A stretch of DNA of 64,000 nt. Source: an uncultured Collinsella sp. (GTDB taxonomy: Bacteria > Actinomycetota > Coriobacteriia > Coriobacteriales > Coriobacteriaceae). Position 1 is the stretch's first letter; each line of letters begins with the position of its first letter. Shown piece by piece: positions 24,592-34,396 of this stretch. The DNA lies in assembly GCA_900759335.1 (NCBI GenBank), contig CAAEUX010000102.1, positions 1-64,000 on the forward strand, given 5' to 3'. The translations under genes were made by a program, and so were the position numbers. The notes under the pieces are model-generated. The model did not search any database. It saw only the letters and a list, made by a program, of their open reading frames with translations, and had not been told where the DNA came from.

Positions 24592-25695
24592 TTGTCTACT
24601 AACGCCTCTGGCAGCCCTGTTCTGTCGCTGCTTATTCCCATTTACAATGTTCAGCGCTACCTGCGCGAGTGCCTCGATTCCGCCCTGGCGCAGACGCTCA
24701 AGGATATTGAGATCATCTGCATTAACGACGGGTCGACCGACAACTCGCCGGCGATTATCCGCGAGTATATGGAGCGCGATAGGCGCGTCAAGATGATCGA
24801 CAAGGCCAACAGCGGCTACGGCGACTCGATGAACCACGGTCTGGAGATGGCGCGTGGCAAGTACGTTGGCATCTTGGAGTCCGATGACTTTATGGCGTCC
24901 GACGCACTCGAAAAGCTTGTCTCGGCCGCCGATAGCAATAATGCCGACTTTGCGAAGGCGAACTTTGATTTCTACTGGTCTAAGCCCGAGGAGCGCCGTT
25001 CGCTGCACGAGATGTTTAAAGCCAAGGACTGTGGCAAGCCAGTGCACCCGAGCGATACGACGCAGTTCTTTAAGCAAAAGCCGTCGATTTGGTCGGCAGT
25101 GTACCGTCGCGATTTTCTTGAGCGCAACGGCATTAAGTTCCTGCCGACTCCGGGGGCATCCTTTCAGGACACGTCATTCGCCTTTAAGGTGATCGCGTGC
25201 GCCGATAAGGCTGTTTACCTGCACGATGCTGTTTTGTCGTATCGACAGGACAACGAGAATTCCTCGGTCAATTCTTCGGCTAAGGTCTTTTGCGTCAATA
25301 CCGAGTATGCCGAGATTGAGCGTTGGATTCGAGAGGATTATGCCCGCGACCACGCAAGCGTCGATGTCGCGCGCATGCTCAAGTTCAATCAGCTCATTAA
25401 GTACGATTCGTACATGTGGAACTACGTGCGCCTGGCGCCTAAGTTCTATAAGGAGTTCCTGGTGCAGATGGCCAAGGAATTTCAGGCGGCCTTGGACGCC
25501 GGGGACTTTTCGCTTGACGACCTCAAGCCGTGGAAGCGCGCAAATCTCGCTGTCATCCTCAAAGATCCTGAGGGCTGGGTTGACGAGCACCCGAGTTTTG
25601 CGACGGATGGTGCCTTGGGGCGTGCTAAGTATTACGCCTCGGTTGGAGGCCCAGGCGTGGTTGCTGCCTTCCTCATCGAATCGCTGAGGGGGTAG
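24592..25695 (+). CDS. GT2 family glycosyltransferase (array member 1)
   Basis: A 367-residue GT-A protein. N-terminal LSLLIPIYNVQRYLRECLDS, CINDGSTDNS, NSGYGDSMNHGLE and the DXD-type ESDDF are visible. A C-terminal helical part follows. It starts with TTG at 24592 behind AAGGAG. Its first 230 or so residues are nearly the same as in the gene at 26817, including at DNA level, so the two are a recent duplication. It heads a tight run of five GT2 genes (24592-31502). Confidence 0.9.
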   Translation: MSTNASGSPVLSLLIPIYNVQRYLRECLDSALAQTLKDIEIICINDGSTDNSPAIIREYMERDRRVKMIDKANSGYGDSMNHGLEMARGKYVGILESDDFMASDALEKLVSAADSNNADFAKANFDFYWSKPEERRSLHEMFKAKDCGKPVHPSDTTQFFKQKPSIWSAVYRRDFLERNGIKFLPTPGASFQDTSFAFKVIACADKAVYLHDAVLSYRQDNENSSVNSSAKVFCVNTEYAEIERWIREDYARDHASVDVARMLKFNQLIKYDSYMWNYVRLAPKFYKEFLVQMAKEFQAALDAGDFSLDDLKPWKRANLAVILKDPEGWVDEHPSFATDGALGRAKYYASVGGPGVVAAFLIESLRG

Positions 25696-25701
25696 GTCGG
25701 C

Positions 25702-26742
25702 ATGGGAGAGGCCTCGTGTCCTAAAGCTACCATTGTCGTCCCCGTTTACAACTCTGCGCGCTCGATTCAGCGATGCCTCGATTCGCTGTTGGCCCAGTCC
25801 GAGCGCTCGATTCAGGTTGTCTGCGTCAACGACGGTTCGACTGATGATTCGTTGAACGCGTTGCGCCAGATCGCGCAGGCCGACGATCGTGTACTGGTGA
25901 TTGACCAGGAAAACGCGGGCGTCTCGTGCGCTCGAAATGCCGGTATCGATGCTGCCGAGGGCGAGACCGTCTTTTTTGTGGACGCCGACGATTACATCGA
26001 TGCCCAGACGGTCGAGCGCGTGCTGCATGCCATGGAGTCTGCGGATGCCGAGGCCGCCGTTTTTGGCGGCGTCTGTGAACCTGCCGATGCTGCCCCCAAA
26101 CGCGTCCAGCAACTCATGAGCCCCAAAGCTGGCACCTTCGGCGCCCGTGATCCCCAACTGCTGTTCCATTCGAATGCGCAGCCCTATGCCTGCCGTGCGG
26201 CTTTTTCGCGCGAGCTGCTCAATCGCGAAGGCATTCGCTTCGCCCCCGGTCTGGCTTTGGGCGAGGACGTCGTCTTCCAATTTGCGGCTTATGCGCTTGC
26301 CCACAAGACCGTCGTCATGCCGGACAAGTTCTACCACTACGTGATGGAGAGCGAATCGGCGACGCACGAGTTCAACAGTGTCGAGGCTCGCGCCAAAAAG
26401 CTCGATGCCCATATGAGAATGCTCGAGGAGGTCTTGGAGGACTGGGCGGGCTACGGTCTTATGGACCTGTGTCCCGGCGAGCTGATCACCTGGTTCCTGG
26501 ACCTTATCGTGTTTGATTTGGCGCGCTTGGATTCCGATGACTTCCATTGCGTGGCGGCTCGCGTCAACATGGACCTCACGACGTTTTTGGGAACGGAGTG
26601 GGCGGATATGCCTGCTAAGGGCGCCGTTCGCCGTGTTGCCCACAAGCTCGTTGCGGCGACCTCGGGCGTTTCGATGGCAGATGCCACGCTGTTCTATCTT
26701 TCGACTCGCGGTCTCAAAGCCTGCCTGGAGCGCTTTATATAA
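25702..26742 (+). CDS. GT2 family glycosyltransferase (array member 2)
   Basis: A 346-residue GT-A protein. It has ATIVVPVYNSARSIQRCLDS, CVNDGSTDDS, NAGVSCARNAGID and the metal-binding FVDADDYID, with GEDVVFQFAAYA marking the catalytic-base region. It begins 6 bases after the previous gene. Acceptor and donor cannot be told. Confidence 0.9.
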   Translation: MGEASCPKATIVVPVYNSARSIQRCLDSLLAQSERSIQVVCVNDGSTDDSLNALRQIAQADDRVLVIDQENAGVSCARNAGIDAAEGETVFFVDADDYIDAQTVERVLHAMESADAEAAVFGGVCEPADAAPKRVQQLMSPKAGTFGARDPQLLFHSNAQPYACRAAFSRELLNREGIRFAPGLALGEDVVFQFAAYALAHKTVVMPDKFYHYVMESESATHEFNSVEARAKKLDAHMRMLEEVLEDWAGYGLMDLCPGELITWFLDLIVFDLARLDSDDFHCVAARVNMDLTTFLGTEWADMPAKGAVRRVAHKLVAATSGVSMADATLFYLSTRGLKACLERFI

Positions 26743-26816
26743 TTCCAAGCGTTGCCGCCCGCCGCAACCCGGCTGCTAAAATAACCCTGTTACACGCTAT
26801 TCAACAGGAGGTTCTC

Positions 26817-27935
26817 TTGCAGAACTCTGATACCCCTAAAGTTTCGCTGCTTGTTCCCATTTGCAATGTCGAACGCTACCTGCGCGAGTGCCTCGATTCT
26901 GCCGTGACTCAGACGCTCAAGGACATCGAGATCATCTGCATCAATGACGGTTCCACCGATAGCTCGCCGGATATCATTCGCGAGTACATGGAGCGCGACC
27001 CCCGTGTAAAGATGATCGACAAAGCCAACAGCGGCTACGGTGACTCGATGAACCGCGGCCTGGAGATGGCGCGCGGCGAGTACGTGGGCATCCTTGAGTC
27101 CGACGACTTTATGTTTGAGGATTCGCTCCAAAAGCTGGTCGCCAAGGCCGATGCTGAGCATGCCGATGTGGTGAAGGGCGACTTTTACCTGTATTGGTCC
27201 ACGCCCAGCGAGCGCCGTGAGCTGTTTGGGATCATCGACGAGCATATGACGGGCGCCGCGTATCGCCCTGTCGATCGCCCGGGCATCTTCTACCGCAAAC
27301 CTTCCATTTGGTCGGCTATCTATCGGCGCGAGTTCCTCAACGACAATCAGATTCGGTTCCTTCCCACGCCGGGTGCCTCGTATCAGGACGCAGGCTTTAA
27401 CTTTAAGGTTTGGGCTTGCGCCGAGCGCGCCGCGTTTATTGCGGACCCCATTTTGTGCTATCGCCAGGATAACGAGAAGAGCTCCGTTAATTCGCCCAAC
27501 AAGGTGTTTTGCGTGTGCGACGAATATGCCGAGATGCAACGTTTTTTGGGCGAGCGTCCTGAGCTCAAGGCTCAGCTCCAGGGCATTTTAATGCGCATGA
27601 AGGTCGATACGTACCGCTGGAATGATGAGCGTCTGGTCGATGAGTTGCGCGAGCAGTTTTGGGAGAAGGCTTCACCCGAGCTGAAGGCCGATTGGGATGC
27701 CGGTCGCTTTGACCTGTCGCTGTTTGATCCGCGTGGCGAGACCGACTTGCGCCTGATGGTCAAGTCGCCCCGCGCCTATATCGATTCGCGCTTTGACTTT
27801 AAGAAGCCGGGCAAGCTCAATACGTTTAAACACTACTTTAAGATCGGCGGCCTGCCGCTGGTTTGGCGCGTGCTGACGTATCAGCGCGCCTACGGCGATA
27901 ACCCGCATCCCGACGACGTGCCGGCGGCGCAGTAG
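26817..27935 (+). CDS. GT2 family glycosyltransferase (array member 3)
   Basis: A 372-residue close paralogue of the 24592 gene. It shares RYLRECLDSA, QTLKDIEIICINDGSTD, ANSGYGDSMN and VGILESDDFM, and later SIWSAIYRREFL and FLPTPGASYQD. The start is TTG at 26817 behind AGGAGG. The C-termini diverge, suggesting different acceptors. Confidence 0.9.
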   Translation: MQNSDTPKVSLLVPICNVERYLRECLDSAVTQTLKDIEIICINDGSTDSSPDIIREYMERDPRVKMIDKANSGYGDSMNRGLEMARGEYVGILESDDFMFEDSLQKLVAKADAEHADVVKGDFYLYWSTPSERRELFGIIDEHMTGAAYRPVDRPGIFYRKPSIWSAIYRREFLNDNQIRFLPTPGASYQDAGFNFKVWACAERAAFIADPILCYRQDNEKSSVNSPNKVFCVCDEYAEMQRFLGERPELKAQLQGILMRMKVDTYRWNDERLVDELREQFWEKASPELKADWDAGRFDLSLFDPRGETDLRLMVKSPRAYIDSRFDFKKPGKLNTFKHYFKIGGLPLVWRVLTYQRAYGDNPHPDDVPAAQ

Positions 27936-27947
27936 GAGCACGTGATT

Positions 27948-29015
27948 ATGGCTACCCCTAAGATTTCCGTTGTCGTTCCCATCTACAAGGTGGAGGAGTG
28001 TCTGGCCTGGTGCCTGGACTCCTTGCTTGCGCAGGATATGCCCGATTGGGAAGGCGTGCTGGTCAACGACGGCTCGCCGGATGGTTCGCGCGATATTGCG
28101 GCCGCTTATTGCGAAAAGGACGCGCGTTTTACGCTGGTCGATAAGCCGAACGGCGGCCTGTCGAGCGCCCGCAATGCGGGCATCGCTGCGTCCACGGCGC
28201 CTATCGTTGCATTTTTGGATTCAGACGACCGTTTTACGCCCGATGCATGCCGCGTGATCGTCGATGCCTTTGAGCGCGAGGGCTGCGACGTGTTGACCTT
28301 TGGTGCGAATCCGTATCCGCTGGAGGCGGGATATCCGTGGCTTAACTATGTGCTGAGCCCGCGCGATGTGTCGTTTGAAGGCTATAGCTCCGACCTGCTG
28401 TTTAAGGAAGCTTCTCGCCCCTTTGCATGGCGCACTGCCTGCAAGCGTGAGTTTTTGCTGGGCAACGGGATCGTGTTCGACGAAACCGTTAAGTATGGCG
28501 AGGACCAGGTCTTCGATTTTGCCGTGTACGGTCGTTCGCACAAGACCGCGCTTATCTCGAGCAAGCTGTATGACTACCGCGTGGCGCGCAAGGGTTCGCT
28601 CATGGATACCATGCGCTATGACGACGAGACGCGTCTGCTGGAGCATGTGAAGATTTACTCCGCTGTGCTGGCTGACTGGCAGCGCGACGGTCTCGATGTC
28701 CAGTATGCCGATGACCTGGCGTACTTCCTATGCGACCTGGTGCTGTACGATGCGCTCAGGTTGCTGGGTTCGGATTGCGGCAAGGTGTTTGCTGCCGTTG
28801 CCACGGCACTTGCCGGTTCTGCCGTGGGCAGCGATGCTGCGCTCGCACAATGTGCTCCTTCGGTTGCCGCCATGGTGCGCGCGGCACTTATCGGTAAGGC
28901 CCCTGCTGCTCGTTTGTGCAAAAAGCTCATGTTCGATTACGACGTCTTGAGGTTTGGGCGCCTGGGTGCCTGCAAACGCATGGCAGCGAACGCCCTGGGA
29001 AAGCGAGAAGTGTAG
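27948..29015 (+). CDS. GT2 family glycosyltransferase (array member 4)
   Basis: A 355-residue GT-A protein: ISVVVPIYKVEECLAWCLDS, LVNDGSPDGS, NGGLSSARNAGIA, FLDSDDRFTPDA and KYGEDQVFDFAVYG. The ATG at 27948 is preferred over GTG at 27942 because the GGAG sits 10 rather than 4 bases away. It ends directly at the next start codon. Confidence 0.9.
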   Translation: MATPKISVVVPIYKVEECLAWCLDSLLAQDMPDWEGVLVNDGSPDGSRDIAAAYCEKDARFTLVDKPNGGLSSARNAGIAASTAPIVAFLDSDDRFTPDACRVIVDAFEREGCDVLTFGANPYPLEAGYPWLNYVLSPRDVSFEGYSSDLLFKEASRPFAWRTACKREFLLGNGIVFDETVKYGEDQVFDFAVYGRSHKTALISSKLYDYRVARKGSLMDTMRYDDETRLLEHVKIYSAVLADWQRDGLDVQYADDLAYFLCDLVLYDALRLLGSDCGKVFAAVATALAGSAVGSDAALAQCAPSVAAMVRAALIGKAPAARLCKKLMFDYDVLRFGRLGACKRMAANALGKREV

Positions 29016-31502
29016 ATGAGTATCAAACGTTTGGCACTTTGCCGCAGCCAGGGCCGTCTGTTTGTGCTGCTTCGTTTTGCCGGTCAGGATGTCGCCGCGC
29101 TTATTGAGCGGGAGGGTTCTCAAGCGTTTGTCCATGCGACGACGAGCGGTTCTCGTGTGCCGTCGCTGGTGCTCCCGGTCGATCATGGCCGTGTGCTGGC
29201 GCTTTGCCCTTCCGTTTCCGGTTACGAGCGCGAGCTCGCCGTCATGGTACTTCCGTTTTTGGATGGCTCGTCGATGGATGTCGTTTTTGCATCCGGTGGT
29301 CAAAGGTTGGGCTCTATTCGCCTCGATAGCCGCGTGGCCAAGCTGGAATCCAAGATTAACTACAAAGCAAAGCCTGCGCTGTGCGCGCTTATCCGCGATG
29401 CGCAGCGTGGCGAATGCTGCGGTCGCTACGAGATCGATGCCATTCGCTATTTGCCGGCAGACTCCGGCGCGGTGTGGCGCTATGAGGTTACCTGGGCGGG
29501 AGACCCCCAGTGCGCACCCGAGTTCCAGATCTCCGATACGCATATGAATGCCATCGATGTCACCGTGCATGTGTTTGAGTCGCAGGTCGATGTGCCGCAG
29601 CAGGACGGATGCCGCGTCAATAAAACGTTTCTGAGCGTTGAGATGCCTCAGGATATACGAGATTTTGTCGCGATTGTGAGCGATCCCACAGAGCAGATCC
29701 AGAGCGGGTTTTGCGCCATGGATGGTCGCCTGTACAACGGCATGGTCGACGACAGCTGGAACCGTATGAAGGACGCGCGTGCAGACGACGCAGCTTATCG
29801 ACGTTGGTTTGAGCAACATCGCGCAAAGCCGGGCGACTTGGCGTGTCAGCGCGTCGCCGCGGCGGCATTCGCCTACAGGCCGCTCGTGAGCATTGTGGTG
29901 CCGTGTTATAAGACCGATCTGGTCTACCTGCGCGAGTTGCTGGATTCGGTGCTTGCCCAGAGCTATGACAGCTGGGAATTGCTGCTGATGGACGCCTCGC
30001 CCGAATGGGATGCAGTGGCCAATCTTGTGGCAGCCGCTCGCGACGAGCGCGTCCGTCGCATCGAGCTGCCCGGTAACGGCGGCATCGTGGTCAACACCAA
30101 CGCAGGTATTCAGCAAGCGACTGGAGACTACATCGCATTCTTGGACCACGACGACATCCTGGAACCGGATGCGTTGTTTCACTATGTTGCCGTGCTGAAC
30201 AAGGCTGCCGAGGACGGTCGCCCGCAGGTCCTGTTCTGCGACGAGGACATGTTCCAGAAAACGGGGGAGTGGGGCCAGCCGGTCTATAAGACCAGGCTCA
30301 ACGTCGACCTGCTCTATAGCCATAACTGCGTTACTCATTTTCTAATGGTGGAGAAGGCGCTCATCGATCGCATTGGCGTGTCGCCAGAAGACGTTGCGGG
30401 TGCCCAGGATTACGGCCTGACGCTCCGCTGCCTCGCGGCGGGCGCGCGCTTTGAGCACGTTGCGCACGTGCTGTATCACTGGCGCGTGCTCCCTGGCTCT
30501 ACCGCCGACTGTTCTGCCGATAGCAAGCCATATGCTATCGAGGCCGGACGCCTGGCTCTGCAGCGTCACTTTGACTCGCTGGGCATTCGCGGAACGGTCG
30601 AGGAGTCCGAGACGCCGTTTGTCTACCGCATGCGCTATGCGCTGCCGGAGTCTGCGCCGCTGGTGAGCATTGTGATTCCCACCAAGGACCACGTCGAGAC
30701 GCTCGATGCCTGCGTGATGTCGATCGCCCAGAAGGCCACGTACGCCAACTACGAGATCGTCTTGGTGGAAAACAACAGCGAAGACCAGGAGACCTTTGCG
30801 TATTACGAAACCCTGCCGGAGCGCGTAGCCGCTGCGTCTGGTGGCAAGGGTGCAGCACGCGTTGAGTGGTGGCCGGGCGAGTTTAATTACTCCCAGATCA
30901 TTAACTTTGGCGTTGAGCATGCCAAGGGCGATTACCTGCTGCTTCTCAATAATGACACTGAAGTCATCTCATCCGACTTTATCGAGGAGATGATGGGCTA
31001 TCTTCAGCGTCCCGACGCGGGCGTTGTGGGCGCCAAGCTCTATTTTGCCGATCATCTGGTGCAGCATGCCGGCATTTTGGTTGGCGTGCGCGGCGCGCTT
31101 GCCCATGCCAACCAGGATTTCTCGGCAAAACGTGAGGGCTACCTTGCCCGTGCTGTGCGTCCGGGCAACTTTAGCGCCGTAACGGGCGCCTGCCAGATGG
31201 TCCGTCGCGACGTGTTTGAGCAAGTCGGAGGCTACAACGAGGAATTCGCCGTCGGCTTTAACGATGCAGATTTTTGTTTGCGCGTGTGGGAGGCGGGCTA
31301 TCGCACCATCTTTACGCCCTATGCCGAGCTGTATCACTACGAGTTCACCTCGCGCGGCAGGGAAGAGGCCAACGAGGAAAAGATGCGCCGCTGGAAACGC
31401 GAGCAAGCGCTGTTCATGCAGCGCTGGCCGGAGTTCTTCCTTAACGGTGATCCGTGGTTGGGGCCGAACTTATCCGCTGAGAGCGAGTATTTCTCGTATT
31501 AA
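29016..31502 (+). CDS. Large two-domain GT2 glycosyltransferase (array member 5)
   Basis: An 828-residue protein with an N-terminal beta-rich region (about 1-280) and two GT-A domains. Domain 1 starts at LVSIVVPCYKTDLVYLRELL with FLDHDDILEPDALF; domain 2 starts at LVSIVIPTKDHVETLDACV with LLLLNNDTEVIS and ends with FNDADFCLRVWEAGYRTI and LYHYEFTSRG. This is the layout of rhamnan and O-antigen polymerising transferases, which may add two linkages. It starts immediately after the previous stop. It is a paralogue of the 50881-53280 protein. Confidence 0.9.
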   Translation: MSIKRLALCRSQGRLFVLLRFAGQDVAALIEREGSQAFVHATTSGSRVPSLVLPVDHGRVLALCPSVSGYERELAVMVLPFLDGSSMDVVFASGGQRLGSIRLDSRVAKLESKINYKAKPALCALIRDAQRGECCGRYEIDAIRYLPADSGAVWRYEVTWAGDPQCAPEFQISDTHMNAIDVTVHVFESQVDVPQQDGCRVNKTFLSVEMPQDIRDFVAIVSDPTEQIQSGFCAMDGRLYNGMVDDSWNRMKDARADDAAYRRWFEQHRAKPGDLACQRVAAAAFAYRPLVSIVVPCYKTDLVYLRELLDSVLAQSYDSWELLLMDASPEWDAVANLVAAARDERVRRIELPGNGGIVVNTNAGIQQATGDYIAFLDHDDILEPDALFHYVAVLNKAAEDGRPQVLFCDEDMFQKTGEWGQPVYKTRLNVDLLYSHNCVTHFLMVEKALIDRIGVSPEDVAGAQDYGLTLRCLAAGARFEHVAHVLYHWRVLPGSTADCSADSKPYAIEAGRLALQRHFDSLGIRGTVEESETPFVYRMRYALPESAPLVSIVIPTKDHVETLDACVMSIAQKATYANYEIVLVENNSEDQETFAYYETLPERVAAASGGKGAARVEWWPGEFNYSQIINFGVEHAKGDYLLLLNNDTEVISSDFIEEMMGYLQRPDAGVVGAKLYFADHLVQHAGILVGVRGALAHANQDFSAKREGYLARAVRPGNFSAVTGACQMVRRDVFEQVGGYNEEFAVGFNDADFCLRVWEAGYRTIFTPYAELYHYEFTSRGREEANEEKMRRWKREQALFMQRWPEFFLNGDPWLGPNLSAESEYFSY

Positions 31503-31711
31503 GGCAATGGTTTTAGGAAGTCCTTAACCTTCTTTCGCTATGAGCTTGGAAGAAAGCAACGTTGTACTACTAAATTAGACAAATTACGAAAGCTCGATAC
31601 TTCCGCGATAAGTTTATATAGGCTTATATAACTCGATATTATCCGATACAGTCTACGATAAAAAAATAAGCAATGATTGACTGTTAATCGATTCTCCAGA
31701 AAGGTAAACAA

Positions 31712-32815
31712 GTGAGCGTCACAGCATTCCATAATCCGTTTCGTCCCACTGCCGGTGCTGAGCCTCCGCGCATAATTGGTCGTGATGATATTGCCCTTGA
31801 GTTTACCGAGAGTTTGAATGCGGGAATTGGTGCACCTGCGAGGCTCATGCGCATTGCTGGACCGAGGGGCTCCGGAAAAACTGTTTTGCTCTGCGATCTT
31901 AGGGATCGTGCTCGAGAGCTTGGATGGAAGACGGCTATTGTTTCTGCTGGTCCCAACCTATTGCTGGACCTGAAGGATCAGATTGCAGAATCCTCCCTTG
32001 CGACCAATGCTTCAGTCGGCGTAAATGCCGGCTTTGTTTCCGCTAAATTCGACGTTGTGCCAAAAGAGTCGAGTCTTAGAAAGTTGCTTGGCTCGGCCGC
32101 AAAGTCTTCCAAGGGCCTGTTTATTGCAATAGATGAGGTGCAGGATGCCCCGATTGACGATATGCGCGCTATTGCTTCTGCTGTGCAGCTTCTAATAGGG
32201 GAGAAAGTCGATATTGCTCTCGCATTTGCCGGATTGCCCGCTGGTGTTATGGATCTTATTAACGGCAAGGCACTTACATTCTTGCGTCGTGCCCTCCCCG
32301 AAGATCTGGCGCCTATCAACCAGGTGGAGGTAGCGCTCTCTATGGGCGATAGCTTTGTCGCGACTGGCTTGACCATAGAGGACAATCTCCTGTCGAGAGC
32401 CGCTAAGGCCACTAAGGGCTATGCCTATCTGGTGCAACTGGTCGGTTATTCCATTTGGCAGCGCGCCAACTTGCATCGTGCCAAAAGTGCCATTGTGAGC
32501 GAGCGCGACGTCACTGAAGGCATTGCGCTGGCAGAGGCTCGTTTTCACGATGTTGTTCACGAGCCCGCGATTTCTGGACTGGGGCTCAACGATATCAAAT
32601 ACCTTTTGGCCATGTGCGAGGATAAACAACAGTCCAAATCAGCCGAGATTGCTAGGCGCATGGGTAAAAAGACCAATGAGATCAGCTCTATTAGGGCCAA
32701 ATTGCTACAAAGAGAGGTTATTCAGGCACCACAGAGGGGCTACGTGCAGTTTGCCGTGCCGGATCTAGATATTTATCTGCGAGATAATGCCGAGGAAATT
32801 CTCGAACGGTTCTAG
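31712..32815 (+). CDS. P-loop AAA/STAND-type ATPase with C-terminal winged helix
   Basis: A 367-residue ATP-binding protein. Walker A GPRGSGKT is at residues 50-57 and Walker B GLFIAIDEVQD near 135. Sensor-type segments (IALAFAGLPAG) and a C-terminal region that looks like a winged helix follow (QQSKSAEIARRMGKKTNEISSIRAKLLQREVI). This resembles archaeal-type ATPases and STAND regulators. The start is GTG at 31712 after GAAAGG. The 209-base upstream gap is AT-rich with a repeated TTATATA. It opens the recombination zone and may be part of mobile or defence DNA. Confidence 0.8.
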   Translation: MSVTAFHNPFRPTAGAEPPRIIGRDDIALEFTESLNAGIGAPARLMRIAGPRGSGKTVLLCDLRDRARELGWKTAIVSAGPNLLLDLKDQIAESSLATNASVGVNAGFVSAKFDVVPKESSLRKLLGSAAKSSKGLFIAIDEVQDAPIDDMRAIASAVQLLIGEKVDIALAFAGLPAGVMDLINGKALTFLRRALPEDLAPINQVEVALSMGDSFVATGLTIEDNLLSRAAKATKGYAYLVQLVGYSIWQRANLHRAKSAIVSERDVTEGIALAEARFHDVVHEPAISGLGLNDIKYLLAMCEDKQQSKSAEIARRMGKKTNEISSIRAKLLQREVIQAPQRGYVQFAVPDLDIYLRDNAEEILERF

Positions 32816-32977
32816 GTCGAGGTATTATTAGTTTTTTCTACAATATCTTTTTCTATCCAATTGGAAGAACTACGGTCGGCTGCTTTGCTGCCATAACAAT
32901 CTGGTTTGTTGCGGGGAAAGTCGAATACTCCATAAACAAGGCTGTTTAACAGATAGCTTCAATCGAAGGCTTGTATT

Positions 32978-33409
32978 TTGCTGCCCTTTATACTTCCGGC
33001 TTTGCATGCGTTGGACCAGAAGCTACATCTGTATCTAATAGTTTTTCTTGTCTCTGTCTTTGGATTCCTGCGTTATGTGCCGCTCTTTTGGATTCCCATC
33101 GACGGGCTGCTAGTGGATTTTATTATAATTTGCGTTCTTATTTGCTATATTAGCTGGTATGTAGACTTGTCAACAGTGAATTTCGCATTCTCCCATGTGG
33201 CTTATTGGTTCGTATTGAGGATCGGAACGGTCATATCTGTTGTCTTGTTAAACCATCGTCGTCGTTATATTTTGCTTGTTGCTATGGCCTATCTATACGT
33301 TTTGCAGGGCGGGCCTTCTTATGTCGCTCGCGCGGAAAGCCTGTTTATGGACATCGCTACCGTCATGGCCGGTCGTCTCGGGTGCTGGCCGGGCTTTGCT
33401 CGATGCTGA
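32978..33409 (+). pseudogene. Possible remnant of a polytopic membrane protein
   Basis: A 143-residue frame from a TTG, with no good ribosome site, encodes several hydrophobic stretches (LHLYLIVFLVSVFGFLRYV, GLLVDFIIICVLICYISWYV, FVLRIGTVISVVLL). It ends in sequence that, in another frame, becomes the coding-like block at 33390-33596. It is best read as a decayed gene with a frameshift, not a functional one. No family is recognised. Confidence 0.3.
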
Positions 33410-33596
33410 TCATTTGGAGCTGATCGGCTATGTGGGCGAGACTATTGGCGCCGAAGGAACCCCGGTGGTAGCGCTTGTGGGGCAAAACGCTGCGGTCGAG
33501 ACGCGTATGCCCGATACGGACACGTCCATGACCAGTATGGTGGTTTGGATCGATTCAACGGATACTGAGGCGCCAGTGGGGGAGGCTAATCCGACC
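33390..33596 (+). pseudogene. Coding-like fragment of unknown origin
   Basis: One frame reads RALLDADHLELIGYVGETIG, then a Val/Ala/Gly-rich and acidic stretch ending MTSMVVWIDSTDTEAPVGEA. Codon use is host-like, unlike the AT-rich flanks, and there is no start. It is joined directly to an IstB fragment. I cannot name the parent gene. Confidence 0.4.
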
Positions 33597-33597
33597 G

Positions 33598-33882
33598 GGT
33601 GTCGAGCGCAAGCTCGTCCGCAAGTACGGCGCGTTCGGCCTGCTCGTGGTCGACGAGTGGCTTCTGGACAAGCCGGACACTGAGTTCAGGTCGATGCTGC
33701 TGGAGCTGATTGAGCTGAGGTGCGGCACGGCCTCGACCGTCTTCTGCACCCAGTTCAAGAAGAAGGACTGGCACCCGAGGCTCGGCGGCGGGGTACACGC
33801 GGACGCGATTGTGGACAGGATCGTGCACAGCGCGGTCTGGTTCGACATGGGCGAGGCCAACATGCGGCAGCGCCGCGGATAG
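33598..33882 (+). pseudogene. IstB C-terminal fragment (IS21 family)
   Basis: About 95 residues match the ATPase end of IS21-type IstB: YGAFGLLVVDEWLLDKPD (Walker B region), TASTVFCTQFKKKDWHPRLGG and VHADAIVDRIVHSAVWFDMG. The Walker A half and any IstA are missing. GC-rich codon use contrasts with its surroundings. It is a truncated relic. Confidence 0.8.
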
Positions 33883-34396
33883 ACCGGTAGCGATAAAAAG
33901 GCACCGGGGCCAGTGTCGGCCCCGGTGCCCAGGCGCGATATCGGCGGTGCTGTTTCGCGATATTCAGCAGTGCTCAAGCGAGCAAATACTCAACTTGAGT
34001 TCCGTTGATACCGGTATTTCGCCTTGTCCAGCCAAGTATTTGGGCATAGCTCCGACTCTAGGAGTATATTGCTTTCGATAGTCGATCATTTACTTCATCT
34101 GCTTAGGTATCGATGCAATATTTAGTTTGAGAATATCGGTGACTCCTATGCGTGCCCCCAAATTGTGATACGGCTTAGTTGCCTGTCGACTGTGAATCGT
34201 CCCAATTATTATGTTTTCTCCTTGAGAGGAAGTAGGGGCCACGCTCCTAAGAGCGCCTGTTTACTTATTTTCGCGGCAAACGAAACCCATCACGCCTTTG
34301 GTGGAAATGCTGTCGACTCCACGCGATGGTACATTAGTTTGGAAATGAATATCTCCAAATTGACCACCTCCTCCCTCAAACAAAAAAGAAGGATTC
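33883..34396. other. 514-base region before the HEPN-like gene
   Basis: It begins with a minus-strand terminator (33895-33929). The rest is AT-rich and probably carries the promoter of the 34397 gene. An 83-codon frame (34165-34416) overlaps that gene's start and shows no protein-like features. Confidence 0.5.
33895..33929 (-). terminator. Minus-strand intrinsic terminator
   Basis: GGCACCGGGGCC (33900-33911) pairs perfectly with GGCCCCGGTGCC (33918-33929). The minus strand continues into TTTTTATC. No minus-strand gene ends here now, so it is probably left from lost DNA. Confidence 0.75.

Noticed and set aside
28728..30338. 536-codon minus-strand frame opposite GT2 genes
   Set aside because: It crosses two real genes and its product matches no pattern; antisense artefact.
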